Shown in pieces: positions 1-6,735 of a stretch of DNA of 17,298 nucleotides (its first letter is position 1; the number at the start of each line of letters is the position of its first letter). The notes under the pieces were generated by a model that searched no databases, was not told where the DNA came from, and was given only the letters and a program-made list of their open reading frames with translations. The position numbers were made by a program, and so were the translations under genes. This DNA comes from Flavobacteriales bacterium (GTDB taxonomy: Bacteria > Bacteroidota > Bacteroidia > Flavobacteriales_F > PHOS-HE28). The stretch is from positions 1 to 17,298 of the forward strand of contig JADIYA010000027.1 of NCBI GenBank assembly GCA_016705545.1, read 5' to 3'.

Positions 1-500
1 CGCGGCGGATGGACTTAAGATAAGTTGGACGATATCACGCAACAGGAGAGGATTGGAAGCCGTGAACCGGAGAATCAAGAGGACAGTTACGAAGGAGCTT
101 GAGAGTTTGGTCGTAAGGCAGGGATGGTTTTCTGTCAGTGGAGTTCTGGCCCAGCTTGGCCGGGATAATAGTGTCCAGTGGTTCTGTTCGCGCTATCCAT
201 CTGGTTACAGAATAAGTACGCCTTAAGCCACCCAACGGGTCACCTGTCTGAGGATCATCTTAAAACTTGAACCTGACAGGACGGGTCAGACCCTGCTGAG
301 ATGGGGACGCTCCGTCCACGAGGTCCTTCGGTGTACATCTGCAAGATGCGTGACCGCGGGGATGAACCGCCGTCCGCTCCTGCTGCACATCTGGGAGAAG
401 GTCAGCTGCCCTGGCCACCGGCGCAGCTCCTGGGGAGTTCGGCATACATTCACAGCCGTCCACAACGAAACCGCCGCCATTCCTCACAACTTCGAACCGC
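1..500. other. Left-edge stretch with no confident gene
   Basis: I see no recognisable gene here. A plus-strand frame is open from the left edge (base 2) to a TAA at 224-226, about 74 codons. It could be the 3' end of a gene cut by the window edge, but its translation matches no family I know. A minus-strand frame at 35-235 is equally anonymous. Bases 227-500 lie upstream of the signal-peptide ATG at 501 and presumably hold that gene's promoter and leader. I could not find a TAnnTTTG-type element there. The next gene is frameshifted, so reading frames at this edge should be treated with caution. Confidence 0.3.
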
Positions 501-2079
501 ATGCACCGCATCCTGCATCCGTTCGAGCTGCTGGCGTTCATGCTGTGCGCGCATCTCCTGTCTCAACCAAGCATTCAATGGCAGGTGCCTGGGTGGAGCC
601 GGCGGTGAATTCGGAACCTGTATCCAACCAACCATCGATGGCGGTTATGTGCTCTCTGCCTATACCACATCCAATAGCGGCGATGTGAGCGGGAACCACG
701 GCGGATCCTATGACGCCTGGGTGGTGAAGATCGATGCATCCGGTGCCCTCCAGTGGCAGAGATGCCTGGGTGGCTCAGGCGGCGACAACGCGAACTCCAT
801 GCAGCAGACCGATGATGGAGGATTCATCGTGGGCGGCAGCACCGCTTCCAGCGATGGGGATGTAAGCGGCTACCATGACGCAGGCAGTACGATTCCGAGC
901 TCGGACGCCTGGGTGGTGAAGCTGGATGCGGACGGAGCCATCCAATGGCAAAAGTGCCTGGGCGGCTGGGAGCGCGATGGGATCAGAGCGATCCTGCAGG
1001 CCAGCGATGGTGGATATACCTGCGCTGGCAGCACCTATTCCAATGATGGTGACGGAGCGCAACCATGGGAGACTTCGATGCATGGTGGTGTAGTTTTACT
1101 TGACGCTGCCGGCGCCCTTCAGTGGCAGAAATGCCTGGGCGGCACAGGAGTCGAATCGGGAAACGCCATCGCGGAGACGATGGATGGAGGGTACATCATG
1201 ACCGGAAACACTACTTCCAGCAATGGTGATGTGCAGGGCAATCATGGGAACCATGATGCATGGGTGGTCAAGCTCAGTGCTTCGGGTGTGATCGAGTGGC
1301 AGAAATGCCTGGGCGGCACAGCGGCGGATGCAGGGTACTCCATTCTCCAGAGCGCTGACCTTGGCTATCTGGTGGCGGGCCAAACCAAATCCAACGACGG
1401 TGATGTTAGCGGCATACACGGGTCGGACCACTAATGAGTGGGTGCTGGCTCGATACGCTGTGCCATCCAAGGCAGCGATGCCTGGGCGGGACAGGCGATG
1501 ACACCGCGTACTCCGTTGTTTCAAGCGGCGGACAGCGGGTACGTCCTGGCGGGGTCACCGATTCATACAATGGCGACGTTTCAGGCAGTCCTGGGTTCCG
1601 GCGATGATATGTGGGTCGTGAAGCTGGACCGCGACGGAAACCTCGAATGGCAGAAGTGCCTCGGCGGCGATGCACATGATCGTGCGGAGTCGATCTGCCG
1701 GAACGCGGCCGATGACTACGTGGTTGCAGGACGTGCCCTCTCCAACAATTTCGACGTCAGTGGCAACCACGGCGACTACGACGTCTGGGTGGTGAAACTT
1801 GGCCTTGCGGACGTGGGCCTTGCAGAGAATGAGCTGAATGCCTTCGCTGTGACACCCAACCCTGCGCAATCAAGGATCACGCTGGACTTTGCACCCGAGG
1901 CCCTGCCCGAGCACCTTGCGCTCCTTGACGCGGCAGGCCGCATGCTCTGCATGCGGTCGCTAGTGGATGCCTCGTCCCCTTTCGTCTACGATCTGAGCGG
2001 CCATGATAGCGGCCTTTACCTCTTGCAGGTCCGTTTCCGAGATGGCACGCTTGCTACTAAGCCGATCATCAAGGAGTAG
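501..2079 (+). pseudogene. Broken T9SS-exported repeat protein with type A sorting domain
   Basis: An exported Bacteroidota repeat protein whose reading frame is interrupted. The ATG at 501 opens a signal-peptide-like segment (hydrophobic ELLAFMLCAHLL) followed by IQWQ, but this frame stops at 606. The repeats continue in the +1 frame from about 583, implying a small indel in CAGG at 582-585. That frame then runs to TAA-TGA at 1432-1437. In the sixth repeat the homologous peptide jumps between frames several times (about 1432, 1463-1472, 1521, 1551-1554 and 1596). It then settles back in the original frame to the TAG at 2077. Residues encoded from about 1840 form a classic T9SS type A sorting domain (TPNPAQ, then a Gly-Leu-Tyr-Leu-Leu end and IIKE). 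The family is normally cell-surface or secreted. Function is unknown. Either this is a true pseudogene or the assembly is poor here. The neighbouring long genes are mostly intact, so the damage is local. Confidence 0.75.
576..1803 (+). repeat. Seven tandem repeat units of about 58-64 codons
   Basis: Units begin at the (Q/E)-W-Q-(K/R)-C-L-G-G core near 576, 751, 943, 1120, 1294, 1468 (damaged) and 1645, giving spacings of about 174-192 bp. Each unit reads roughly: WQKCLGG, a variable Gly/Asp/Ala stretch, DGGYIVAG-like, SNDGDVSGNHG-like, DAWVVKL, then a short turn ending in G-x-(I/L). The alternation of strand and turn motifs suggests a beta-propeller-like fold, which is inference. Each core carries one Cys. 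The units have diverged at the DNA level, so this is an old internal duplication, not a recent expansion. Confidence 0.85.
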
Positions 2080-2083
2080 CGAG

Positions 2084-2101
2084 TCGCGCCTCCGCGCGCG
2101 A
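2084..2101. terminator. Candidate bidirectional terminator between convergent genes
   Basis: A GC-only stem, TCGCGC (2084-2089) pairing with GCGCGA (2096-2101) around a 6-nt loop, fills the 22-bp gap between the plus-strand repeat gene stop (2079) and the minus-strand small gene stop (2102). There is no clear T-run on either side. Position is the main argument. Confidence 0.35.
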
Positions 2102-2299
2102 TCAACCCAGGTGGATGATGTCCTTGGTAATGATGTTGCGCGGCGGATGCTTGATCATCGCTTCGGCATCGCTTGCCTTCATGCCCCGCACCTTGATCAA
2201 GAACAGGATCTTTTCATCCTGCGTAAGGGTGCCATCCTTCTGCTTTTGCAGCAGTTCTGTTCTTGTAAGCTCCTTGCCGGATGTGCGGTCCTCAGCCAT
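2102..2299 (-). CDS. Small hypothetical protein, 65 aa
   Basis: Not recognised. The chosen ATG (2299-2297) gives 65 residues beginning MAEDRTSGKELTRTELLQ. They are rich in Lys, Glu and Asp, with no signal peptide or membrane segment. The central part (KDGTLTQDEKILFLIKVRGM) has the look of a short helical cytoplasmic protein, and the tail is KHPPRNIITKDIIHLG. An in-frame ATG further upstream at 2341 would overlap the rimO tail and adds residues with no protein-like character. As the sequence stands, rimO's stop overlaps this start (TAATG), which would allow translational coupling. If rimO really ends at 2451 (see rimO), this gene has its own leader of about 150 bp. It lies on the same strand as rimO and converges with the T9SS repeat pseudogene. 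Confidence 0.5.
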   Translation of the reverse strand: MAEDRTSGKELTRTELLQKQKDGTLTQDEKILFLIKVRGMKASDAEAMIKHPPRNIITKDIIHLG

Positions 2300-3756
2300 T
2301 AGTAGGGTGGTATATGACTTGATCGTGGTTGGCGTTCGCAAAGATGAAGGTAGCCCGCCGCCGTAGATGGATCTGCGATCCGTGCTAAACTCTTGCTGCT
2401 CTTTTCCTGCGTTTGCTGGAAATCAGTGGCATAGGCATCACCGTCCCGGTTCAAGCCTCCGCAGTGCCTTCCGCAGGAGACCCTACATCCATGTAGCTCG
2501 GCGAAGTCGCCCACGCGCAGGTAATTATCCTTCGTGGGGATGAGCACCTCGTTGTCCACTTCGGGTGAATCGAACTCGGTGCGGGCGATGAAGTGTCCGC
2601 CTTCGGCCTTATCCACCAGCACGCGGAAGGTCCTGCCCACCTTGGCTTGATTCAACTCAAGGCTGATGCCGCCTTGCAGTTCCATGATCTCCTGTGCGCG
2701 CTGCTCCTTCACCTCCTTGGGCACATCGTCCTCGAAGGTGTGCGCGTGCGTGTCCTCCTCGTGGCTGTAGGTGAAGGCGCCGAGGCGATCGAAGCGCATG
2801 CGTTCGATCCATTGGAGGTTGTCGTCGTGATCGGCTTGGCCCTCGCCGGGGAAGCCCGCGATGAGCGTGGTGCGGATGGCGATGCCGGGCACTTTCTCGC
2901 GGATGGTGTTCACGAGCGCCTCGGTCTTTTCCTGCGTGATGCCGCGCCGCATGCGGGTGAGCATGCGCGTGCTGCCATGCTGCAGCGGCATGTCCAGGTA
3001 GTTGCACACGTTGCTGCGGTCGCGCATCACATCGAGCACTTCCATGGGGAAGCCCGAAGGGAAGGCATAGTGAAGGCGGATCCAGTCGATGCCCTCCACG
3101 TCGCTGAGGCGAGCAACCAGCTCATCGAGGTTGCGCTTCTTGTAGATATCGAGCCCGTAATAGGTGAGGTCCTGCGCGATGAGGATCAATTCCTTCACGC
3201 CTTGCTTGGCCAAGTTCCGCGCGTTGGTCACGAGCTGCTCCATGGGCGTGCTCACGTGCTTGCCGCGCATGAGCGGGATGGCGCAGAAGGAGCACTTGCG
3301 GTCACAGCCCTCGCTGATCTTGAAGTAAGCGAAGTGGGCCGGCGTGGTGAGCAGCCGCTCCCCCACCAGCTCGTGCTTGTAATCGGCCTTCAGCGTCTTC
3401 AGCAGCCGCGGCAGGTCGCGCGTCCCGAACCAGGCATCCACCTGAGGGATGCCCTCCTTCAATTCCGTTCCATAGCGCTGGCTGAGGCAACCGGTCACGT
3501 AGACCTTCTCCACCAGTCCTTCGTCCTTGGCCTTGGCGTAGCTCAGGATGGTATCGATGCTCTCCTGCTTGGCGTTCTCGATGAAGCCGCAGGTGTTGAT
3601 CACCACCACGTTGTGATCGCCGGCATCGCTCTCGTGGTCCACGGCGATGCCGTTGGCCTTGAGCTGCGCCATCATCACCTCGCTGTCGAAGGTGTTCTTC
3701 GAGCAGCCCAGGGTGACCACGTTGACCTTGGTGCGCTTGAGGGTGCGGGCCTTCAT
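2299..3756 (-). CDS. rimO: Ribosomal protein S12 methylthiotransferase RimO
   Basis: A radical-SAM enzyme that methylthiolates the conserved aspartate of ribosomal protein S12. The N-terminal UPF0004 domain (about residues 10-130) carries the auxiliary cluster cysteines C18 (LGCSKN), C56 (NTCGF) and C90 (TGC). The radical-SAM CxxxCxxC motif is CDRKCSFC at 151-158. A TRAM domain begins near residue 370. The S12-type signature LGCSKN and the overall order favour RimO over MiaB. The frame as written gives 485 residues, while RimO is usually about 430-445. The last 60 or so residues after GDFAEL (about 416-421) do not look like a TRAM end. Another frame closes at a TGA at 2453-2451, which would give about 434 residues. 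A frameshift near 2483-2500 is therefore likely, so the true 3' end is uncertain. The core enzyme call is firm. In many Bacteroidota rimO directly follows ftsY. Here three small membrane-protein genes separate them. Confidence 0.93.
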   Translation of the reverse strand: MKARTLKRTKVNVVTLGCSKNTFDSEVMMAQLKANGIAVDHESDAGDHNVVVINTCGFIENAKQESIDTILSYAKAKDEGLVEKVYVTGCLSQRYGTELKEGIPQVDAWFGTRDLPRLLKTLKADYKHELVGERLLTTPAHFAYFKISEGCDRKCSFCAIPLMRGKHVSTPMEQLVTNARNLAKQGVKELILIAQDLTYYGLDIYKKRNLDELVARLSDVEGIDWIRLHYAFPSGFPMEVLDVMRDRSNVCNYLDMPLQHGSTRMLTRMRRGITQEKTEALVNTIREKVPGIAIRTTLIAGFPGEGQADHDDNLQWIERMRFDRLGAFTYSHEEDTHAHTFEDDVPKEVKEQRAQEIMELQGGISLELNQAKVGRTFRVLVDKAEGGHFIARTEFDSPEVDNEVLIPTKDNYLRVGDFAELHGCRVSCGRHCGGLNRDGDAYATDFQQTQEKSSKSLARIADPSTAAGYLHLCERQPRSSHIPPY

Positions 3757-3798
3757 GGGCGCGCGAAGCTACCCCATGAGCTGCTCCCCACGAATGGC

Positions 3799-4161
3799 TC
3801 AGACGAAGGCCGTCTTGAACCACTCCTGGAATTTCGCACCGAGCACGGGGGCCGGCTTCATCTCGCCGTTGGCGGCAGCGATGATGCCCATGATCCACAT
3901 GACGAGGACGAGGATCAAACCCAAGCAACCGACGATCCAACCCAGGATCGGGATGATGGAAATGATGCTCATGGCAACGGAGCTGATCAGGATGCCCAGC
4001 CCTTGGCGAAGATGGAATGCACCAAGCTCGGTCTTCTTGCCTTCCTGGTTATGCAGGATCAGGGCAATCACGAAACCGACCAAGGAGAGGTAGGCCACGA
4101 TCGCCACGGTCTTATCGCCGCTGGCGGGAGGAGTGGCAGAACTGGTTTGGTTGCTTTCCAT
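3799..4161 (-). CDS. DUF4870-like small membrane protein, 120 aa
   Basis: A small inner-membrane protein resembling the DUF4870/Tic20-like group. The N-terminal 15 or so residues are polar (Ser/Thr/Ala/Pro-rich). They are followed by a hydrophobic segment (VAIVAYLSLVGFVIALIL), the family-typical linker HNQEGKKTELGAFHLRQGLG (about residues 37-56), and two further hydrophobic segments separated by a Gly-Trp turn (PILGWIVG). The hydrophilic C-terminus is probably cytoplasmic. Function is unknown for the family. The ATG at 4161 is the only sensible start. The stop lies 42 bp upstream of rimO on the same strand, so co-transcription with rimO is plausible. It is divergent from the TM2 gene across a 163-bp gap. 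Confidence 0.75.
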   Translation of the reverse strand: MESNQTSSATPPASGDKTVAIVAYLSLVGFVIALILHNQEGKKTELGAFHLRQGLGILISSVAMSIISIIPILGWIVGCLGLILVLVMWIMGIIAAANGEMKPAPVLGAKFQEWFKTAFV

Positions 4162-4324
4162 GTGAATGCGTTAAGGGTTGGGCGGAAAGGTAGGCGCGGC
4201 ATAGGAACCAGCCTCATTCCCTTTTCCAGAGCACCCTCGCGGACACCCGCATCGCGGGGAAGCGCCTGCTTCTATATTTCGACCCAACCAAACCTCCGCC
4301 TTCGCGGAATAACCCCCGAATTTC
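4162..4324. promoter_or_regulatory. Divergent intergenic region (DUF4870-like / TM2)
   Basis: This 163-bp gap must carry promoters for both flanking genes. On the plus strand TATATTTC at 4273-4280 matches seven of eight positions of the Bacteroidota -7 element TAnnTTTG, about 45 bp before the TM2 ATG. No good -33 TTTG was found at the expected distance. I saw no clear element for the minus-strand gene. Confidence 0.35.
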
Positions 4325-4549
4325 ATGGACAATGTCAGCGCCCCGCCGAAAGATTGGCTCACCGCCTTGTTGCTCTGCCTCTTCCTTGGTGGCTTGGGCG
4401 TTCACCGCTTCTACACGGGCCACACGGTGATCGGCATCGTGCAACTGCTGACCTTGGGCGGCTGCGGCATCTGGTCGCTCGTTGACCTGATCATGATCGC
4501 CATCGGCAGCTACAAGGATGCCAGCGGCAACGCGCTCCTCAAGAAGTAG
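4325..4549 (+). CDS. TM2 domain-containing membrane protein, 74 aa
   Basis: A short two-helix membrane protein of the TM2 family. Helix 1 is WLTALLLCLFLGGLGVHRFY (about residues 11-30), with the family hallmark G-x-H-R-F-Y and the following GH. Helix 2 (about 34-60) contains the typical LLTLGGCGIWSLVDLI signature ending in an Asp-containing W-x-L-x-D motif. The C-terminus is Lys-rich. The biochemical role of bacterial TM2 proteins is not established. Only four bases separate its stop from the ATG of the DUF2752 gene, so the two very likely form an operon. Pairing of TM2 and DUF2752 genes is common in this phylum (established by recall, not checked). Confidence 0.9.
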   Translation: MDNVSAPPKDWLTALLLCLFLGGLGVHRFYTGHTVIGIVQLLTLGGCGIWSLVDLIMIAIGSYKDASGNALLKK

Positions 4550-4553
4550 CCGC

Positions 4554-4880
4554 ATGCTCCGCGCGCTCACCATCGCGGCGCTCATCGGCATCCCGATAGC
4601 GCTCGCGTTGGTGCCGTTGGATTTGGTGAGTTCAGGCCCGACGCTCTGCCTGTACAAGCGATTCACCGGTGCGGACTGCATGGGCTGCGGCATGACCCGC
4701 AGCATGGTATCGCTGTTCCATTTGGAATTCGGCGCCGCTTATGACTTCAACCGCGGCATCATCGGCGTGGCACCGCTGCTGATCTGGCTCTGGGTGAAGG
4801 AGCTATTGAGGAATGTGCGCTTGCTGAGCGCCGATCTGCGCCTCCCTTCCAAGGCCGCAACTGCGCGACTCACCCCTTGA
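4554..4880 (+). CDS. DUF2752 domain membrane protein, 108 aa
   Basis: A membrane protein of the DUF2752 family. The N-terminal hydrophobic helix (about residues 4-22) is followed by the family signature CMGCGMTRS (C42-x-x-C45-G-x-T-R-S). After it come FHLEFGAAYDFNRG, and a second hydrophobic helix around APLLIWLWV. The function is unknown. The paired cysteines suggest metal or redox chemistry, but this is inference. The ATG at 4554 is chosen because it lies four bases after the TM2 stop. An upstream in-frame ATG at 4518 would overlap the end of the TM2 gene and adds Arg/Ser-rich residues. The 3' end overlaps the convergent ftsY stop by 11 bp (4870-4880), leaving no room for a conventional terminator. 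Confidence 0.85.
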   Translation: MLRALTIAALIGIPIALALVPLDLVSSGPTLCLYKRFTGADCMGCGMTRSMVSLFHLEFGAAYDFNRGIIGVAPLLIWLWVKELLRNVRLLSADLRLPSKAATARLTP

Positions 4881-5826
4881 ACAACGCCTCGACGAAGGCC
4901 CGCTTGTCGAAGACCTGCAAGTGATCGATGCCCTCGCCCACGCCGAGGTACTTGATGGGAATGCTGAACTGATCGCTGATGCCGATGGCCACGCCGCCCT
5001 TGGCCGTGCCATCGATCTTGGTGAGCGCCAACGCCGTGACATCCGTGGCCTTGGTGAATTCCCGGGCCTGCTCGATGGCGTTCTGGCCGGTGCTGGCATC
5101 AAGCACCAATAGGACCTCGTGCGGGGCGTCCGGCACCACCTTGCGCATCACGTTGCGCACCTTGGTGAGCTCGTTCATCAGGCCCACCTTGTTGTGCAGC
5201 CGGCCTGCGGTATCGATGATGACGACATCCGCGCCCTTGGCCTTGGCGCTCTCCACGGCATCGAAGGCTACGGCGGCAGGGTCGGCGTTCATGCCTTGCT
5301 GCACCAGCGCTACGCCCACGCGCTCACTCCAGATGCGCAACTGGTCCACAGCTGCCGCGCGAAAGGTGTCCGCAGCACCGAGCACCACGCTCTTGCCCTC
5401 CTTCTTGAAGGCATGTGCCAGCTTGCCGATCGTGGTGGTCTTGCCCACGCCGTTCACTCCGACGACCATGATCACGTAGGGCTTGATCGCAGGATCCACC
5501 GGTACCGGGTCCTTCATGAGCGCGGCGATCTCCTCACGAAGCAAGGCATTCAGTTCGCCAGTGCCCACGTATTTGTCGCGCTTCACGCGCTCCTCGATGC
5601 GCCTGATGATCCGCAGGGTGGTATCCACGCCCACATCGCTGCCCACGAGCACCTCCTCGAGCTGATCGAGCACCTCATCATCAACGGTGCTCTTGCCAGC
5701 GATGGCGCGCGTGATCTTGCCGAGGAACCCTTCGCGAGAGCGTTGCAGCCCGCTATCAAGCGCTTGCTTCTCCGCTGCTTGTTCCGCGGCTCCCTTCTTC
5801 TTCCCGAACAATCCGAATAGCGCCAT
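4870..5826 (-). CDS. ftsY: Signal recognition particle receptor FtsY
   Basis: The SRP receptor GTPase that docks ribosome-nascent-chain-SRP complexes at the membrane for co-translational insertion. The start chosen is the ATG at 5826, giving MALFGLFGKKK and 318 residues. The upstream in-frame ATG at 5859 lies inside a hairpin and adds eleven unlikely residues. The start is a short amphipathic/basic membrane-binding segment rather than the long acidic A domain of E. coli, which is usual in this phylum. The N domain is about 25-110. The G domain has the P-loop GVNGVGKT at 123-130, DTFRAAAVDQL at 153-163, DTAGR at 205-209, TKIDGTAKGG at 269-278 and the closing loop GVGEGIDHL at 295-303. It follows the rpmB-rpmG-DUF4295 genes on the same strand with a hairpin in between, so it may be partly uncoupled from them. 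Confidence 0.97.
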   Translation of the reverse strand: MALFGLFGKKKGAAEQAAEKQALDSGLQRSREGFLGKITRAIAGKSTVDDEVLDQLEEVLVGSDVGVDTTLRIIRRIEERVKRDKYVGTGELNALLREEIAALMKDPVPVDPAIKPYVIMVVGVNGVGKTTTIGKLAHAFKKEGKSVVLGAADTFRAAAVDQLRIWSERVGVALVQQGMNADPAAVAFDAVESAKAKGADVVIIDTAGRLHNKVGLMNELTKVRNVMRKVVPDAPHEVLLVLDASTGQNAIEQAREFTKATDVTALALTKIDGTAKGGVAIGISDQFSIPIKYLGVGEGIDHLQVFDKRAFVEALFKG

Positions 5827-5845
5827 CGTGGTGGTCCTGAACTCA

Positions 5846-5872
5846 GAAGGGCCTCGCAAGCGGAGGCCCTTC
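5846..5872 (-). terminator. Hairpin between DUF4295 and ftsY
   Basis: A perfect 10-bp stem (GAAGGGCCTC at 5846-5855 with GAGGCCCTTC at 5863-5872) around a 7-nt loop. It lies in the 67-bp gap after the DUF4295 stop and 20 bp before the ftsY ATG. On the minus strand it is not followed by a strong T-run. It may be an intrinsic terminator or attenuator that lowers ftsY expression relative to the ribosomal protein genes, or a processing site. Confidence 0.55.
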
Positions 5873-5893
5873 AGGCAATGGGTACGGTGCGGA

Positions 5894-6046
5894 TTACTTC
5901 GTGCCGGCGAGCTTGTCGGCTTCGTCGCTGGGCACCACTTGCTCCACGAAGGAGTAGCCGCCGGTTTCCTTTTTCACCATGCGGATGACCTTGGTGAAGG
6001 TCTTGGCATCCGCTTTCTTCAGGGTAGCAACGGTCTTCTTAGCCAT
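5894..6046 (-). CDS. DUF4295 family small basic protein, 50 aa
   Basis: A 50-residue Lys-rich protein, MAKKTVATLKKADAKTFTKV at the start and ending DEADKLAGTK. Length, sequence style and position immediately after rpmG match the DUF4295 family, which is found in Bacteroidota and sits beside L33 and L28 genes. The context implies a ribosome-associated role, but no function is established. The central part reads VIRMVKKETGGYSFVEQVVP. It lies 54 bp downstream of rpmG on the same strand and is almost certainly co-transcribed with it. The gene is easy to miss because of its length. Its codon use is like its neighbours', and the ATG at 6046 is unambiguous. Confidence 0.9.
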   Translation of the reverse strand: MAKKTVATLKKADAKTFTKVIRMVKKETGGYSFVEQVVPSDEADKLAGTK

Positions 6047-6100
6047 GATTCACGCGCCGCAGCGCTGGTTTGGGTGGATTGCGTAAGGCGAAGGCGCGGC

Positions 6101-6289
6101 TTACTTGATCTCTTTGTGAACGGTCACCTTCCGGAGGATCGGATTGTACTTCTTCAACTCGATGCGCTCGGAGGTGTTCTTCCTGTTCTTGGTGGTGATG
6201 TAACGGCTGGTGCCGGGCAGGCCGGACGTCTTATGCTCGGTGCACTCGAGGATCACCTGCACGCGGTTGCCTTTCGATTTCTTGGCCAT
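6101..6289 (-). CDS. rpmG: 50S ribosomal protein L33
   Basis: Large-subunit ribosomal protein L33, 62 residues beginning MAKKSKGNRVQVILECTEHK. The conserved block TTKNRKNTSERIELKKYNP is at about residues 32-50, and the tail is Lys-rich. There is only one cysteine (C16), so this is a zinc-independent (C-minus) form without the two CxxC knuckles. The gene is preceded by rpmB with a 20-bp gap and followed by DUF4295, a cluster typical of Bacteroidota. No Shine-Dalgarno sequence is visible before the ATG, in line with the phylum. Confidence 0.97.
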   Translation of the reverse strand: MAKKSKGNRVQVILECTEHKTSGLPGTSRYITTKNRKNTSERIELKKYNPILRKVTVHKEIK

Positions 6290-6309
6290 GGCTCAGTAGT
6301 GTTCTTGGT

Positions 6310-6549
6310 TCAAGCTGCGAGATAACCCTTCGCCTTGGCGCGCTTCAGGGCCTCGGCCAAGCCGATCTTGTTGATGGTGCGCATGCCCGAGGTGCTTACG
6401 CGAAGGCTCACCCACTTCTTCTCTTCAGGCAGGAAGAACTTCCGGTCCTGGAGATTGGGCGCGAAGGTGCGCTTGGTCTTGATGTTCGAGTGGGACACCT
6501 TGTGGCCCACGGTGACCTTCTTCCCGGTGATCTGGCAGACTTTCGACAT
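6310..6549 (-). CDS. rpmB: 50S ribosomal protein L28
   Basis: Large-subunit ribosomal protein L28, 79 residues. The ATG at 6549 is chosen, giving MSKVCQITGKKVTVGHKVSH, the canonical L28 start. The in-frame ATG at 6573 adds eight residues and overlaps a promoter-like element. The body shows the family pattern: SHSNIKTKRTFAPNLQ, then KKWVSLRVSTSGMRTINKIG. It has a single Cys (C5), so it is the zinc-free type. It is first in the rpmB-rpmG-DUF4295 group, and a TAnnTTTG element 22 bp upstream suggests this is the operon's start. Confidence 0.97.
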   Translation of the reverse strand: MSKVCQITGKKVTVGHKVSHSNIKTKRTFAPNLQDRKFFLPEEKKWVSLRVSTSGMRTINKIGLAEALKRAKAKGYLAA

Positions 6550-6570
6550 GGCGTTCTGAATTGCGGGGCG

Positions 6571-6578
6571 CAAATCTA
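6571..6578 (-). promoter_or_regulatory. Bacteroidota-type -7 promoter element for rpmB
   Basis: Read on the minus strand, this is TAGATTTG, an exact match to the Bacteroidota -7 consensus TAnnTTTG, ending 21 bp before the rpmB ATG. No clear -33 TTTG lies at the expected spacing, so the call rests on the -7 box and its position upstream of a ribosomal-protein operon. Confidence 0.45.
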
Positions 6579-6645
6579 GGAGGATTGTTGGAAGATGCGG
6601 GTCGGAGGATGAAGGTTGTTCAGATGTCGCCTAGCAGCTCGGCTC

Positions 6646-6733
6646 GTTGAGGGTTAAGGTTGATCAAAAAGTTGGGGGTTGCTCTGGCCGAAACAGCCCT
6701 CAACCGGCCAGCGACCAACCTTTAACCCTCAAC
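6646..6733. repeat. Long imperfect inverted repeat between rpmB and cinA
   Basis: The outer arms are GTTGAGGGTTAAGGTTG at 6646-6662 and its reverse complement with one extra T at 6716-6733. An inner pair, CTGGCC near 6684 with GGCCAG near 6706, continues the symmetry. Further partial copies of the GGTTGAGGG motif fall in the loop. It sits just downstream of the cinA stop and upstream of the rpmB promoter. It could be a terminator for the M16-cinA unit or one copy of a dispersed REP-like palindrome. Only one copy is in this window. Confidence 0.6.
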
Positions 6734-6735
6734 CA

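Noticed and set aside
301..500. Start of the first T9SS gene at the ATG at 301
   Set aside because: The 301-500 translation is Arg/Pro/Ser-rich with no signal peptide. A proper signal peptide begins at 501 in another frame.
576..1803. CRISPR-like periodic repeat
   Set aside because: The period (about 174-192 bp) is a multiple of codons, it encodes a repeated peptide, and it shows no short identical repeats with unique spacers.
2593..4485. A 630-codon plus-strand open frame opposite rimO
   Set aside because: It is antisense to a clear RimO and the DUF4870-like gene. It is rich in His, Leu, Asp and Ala and is a product of high-GC codon bias on the coding strand.
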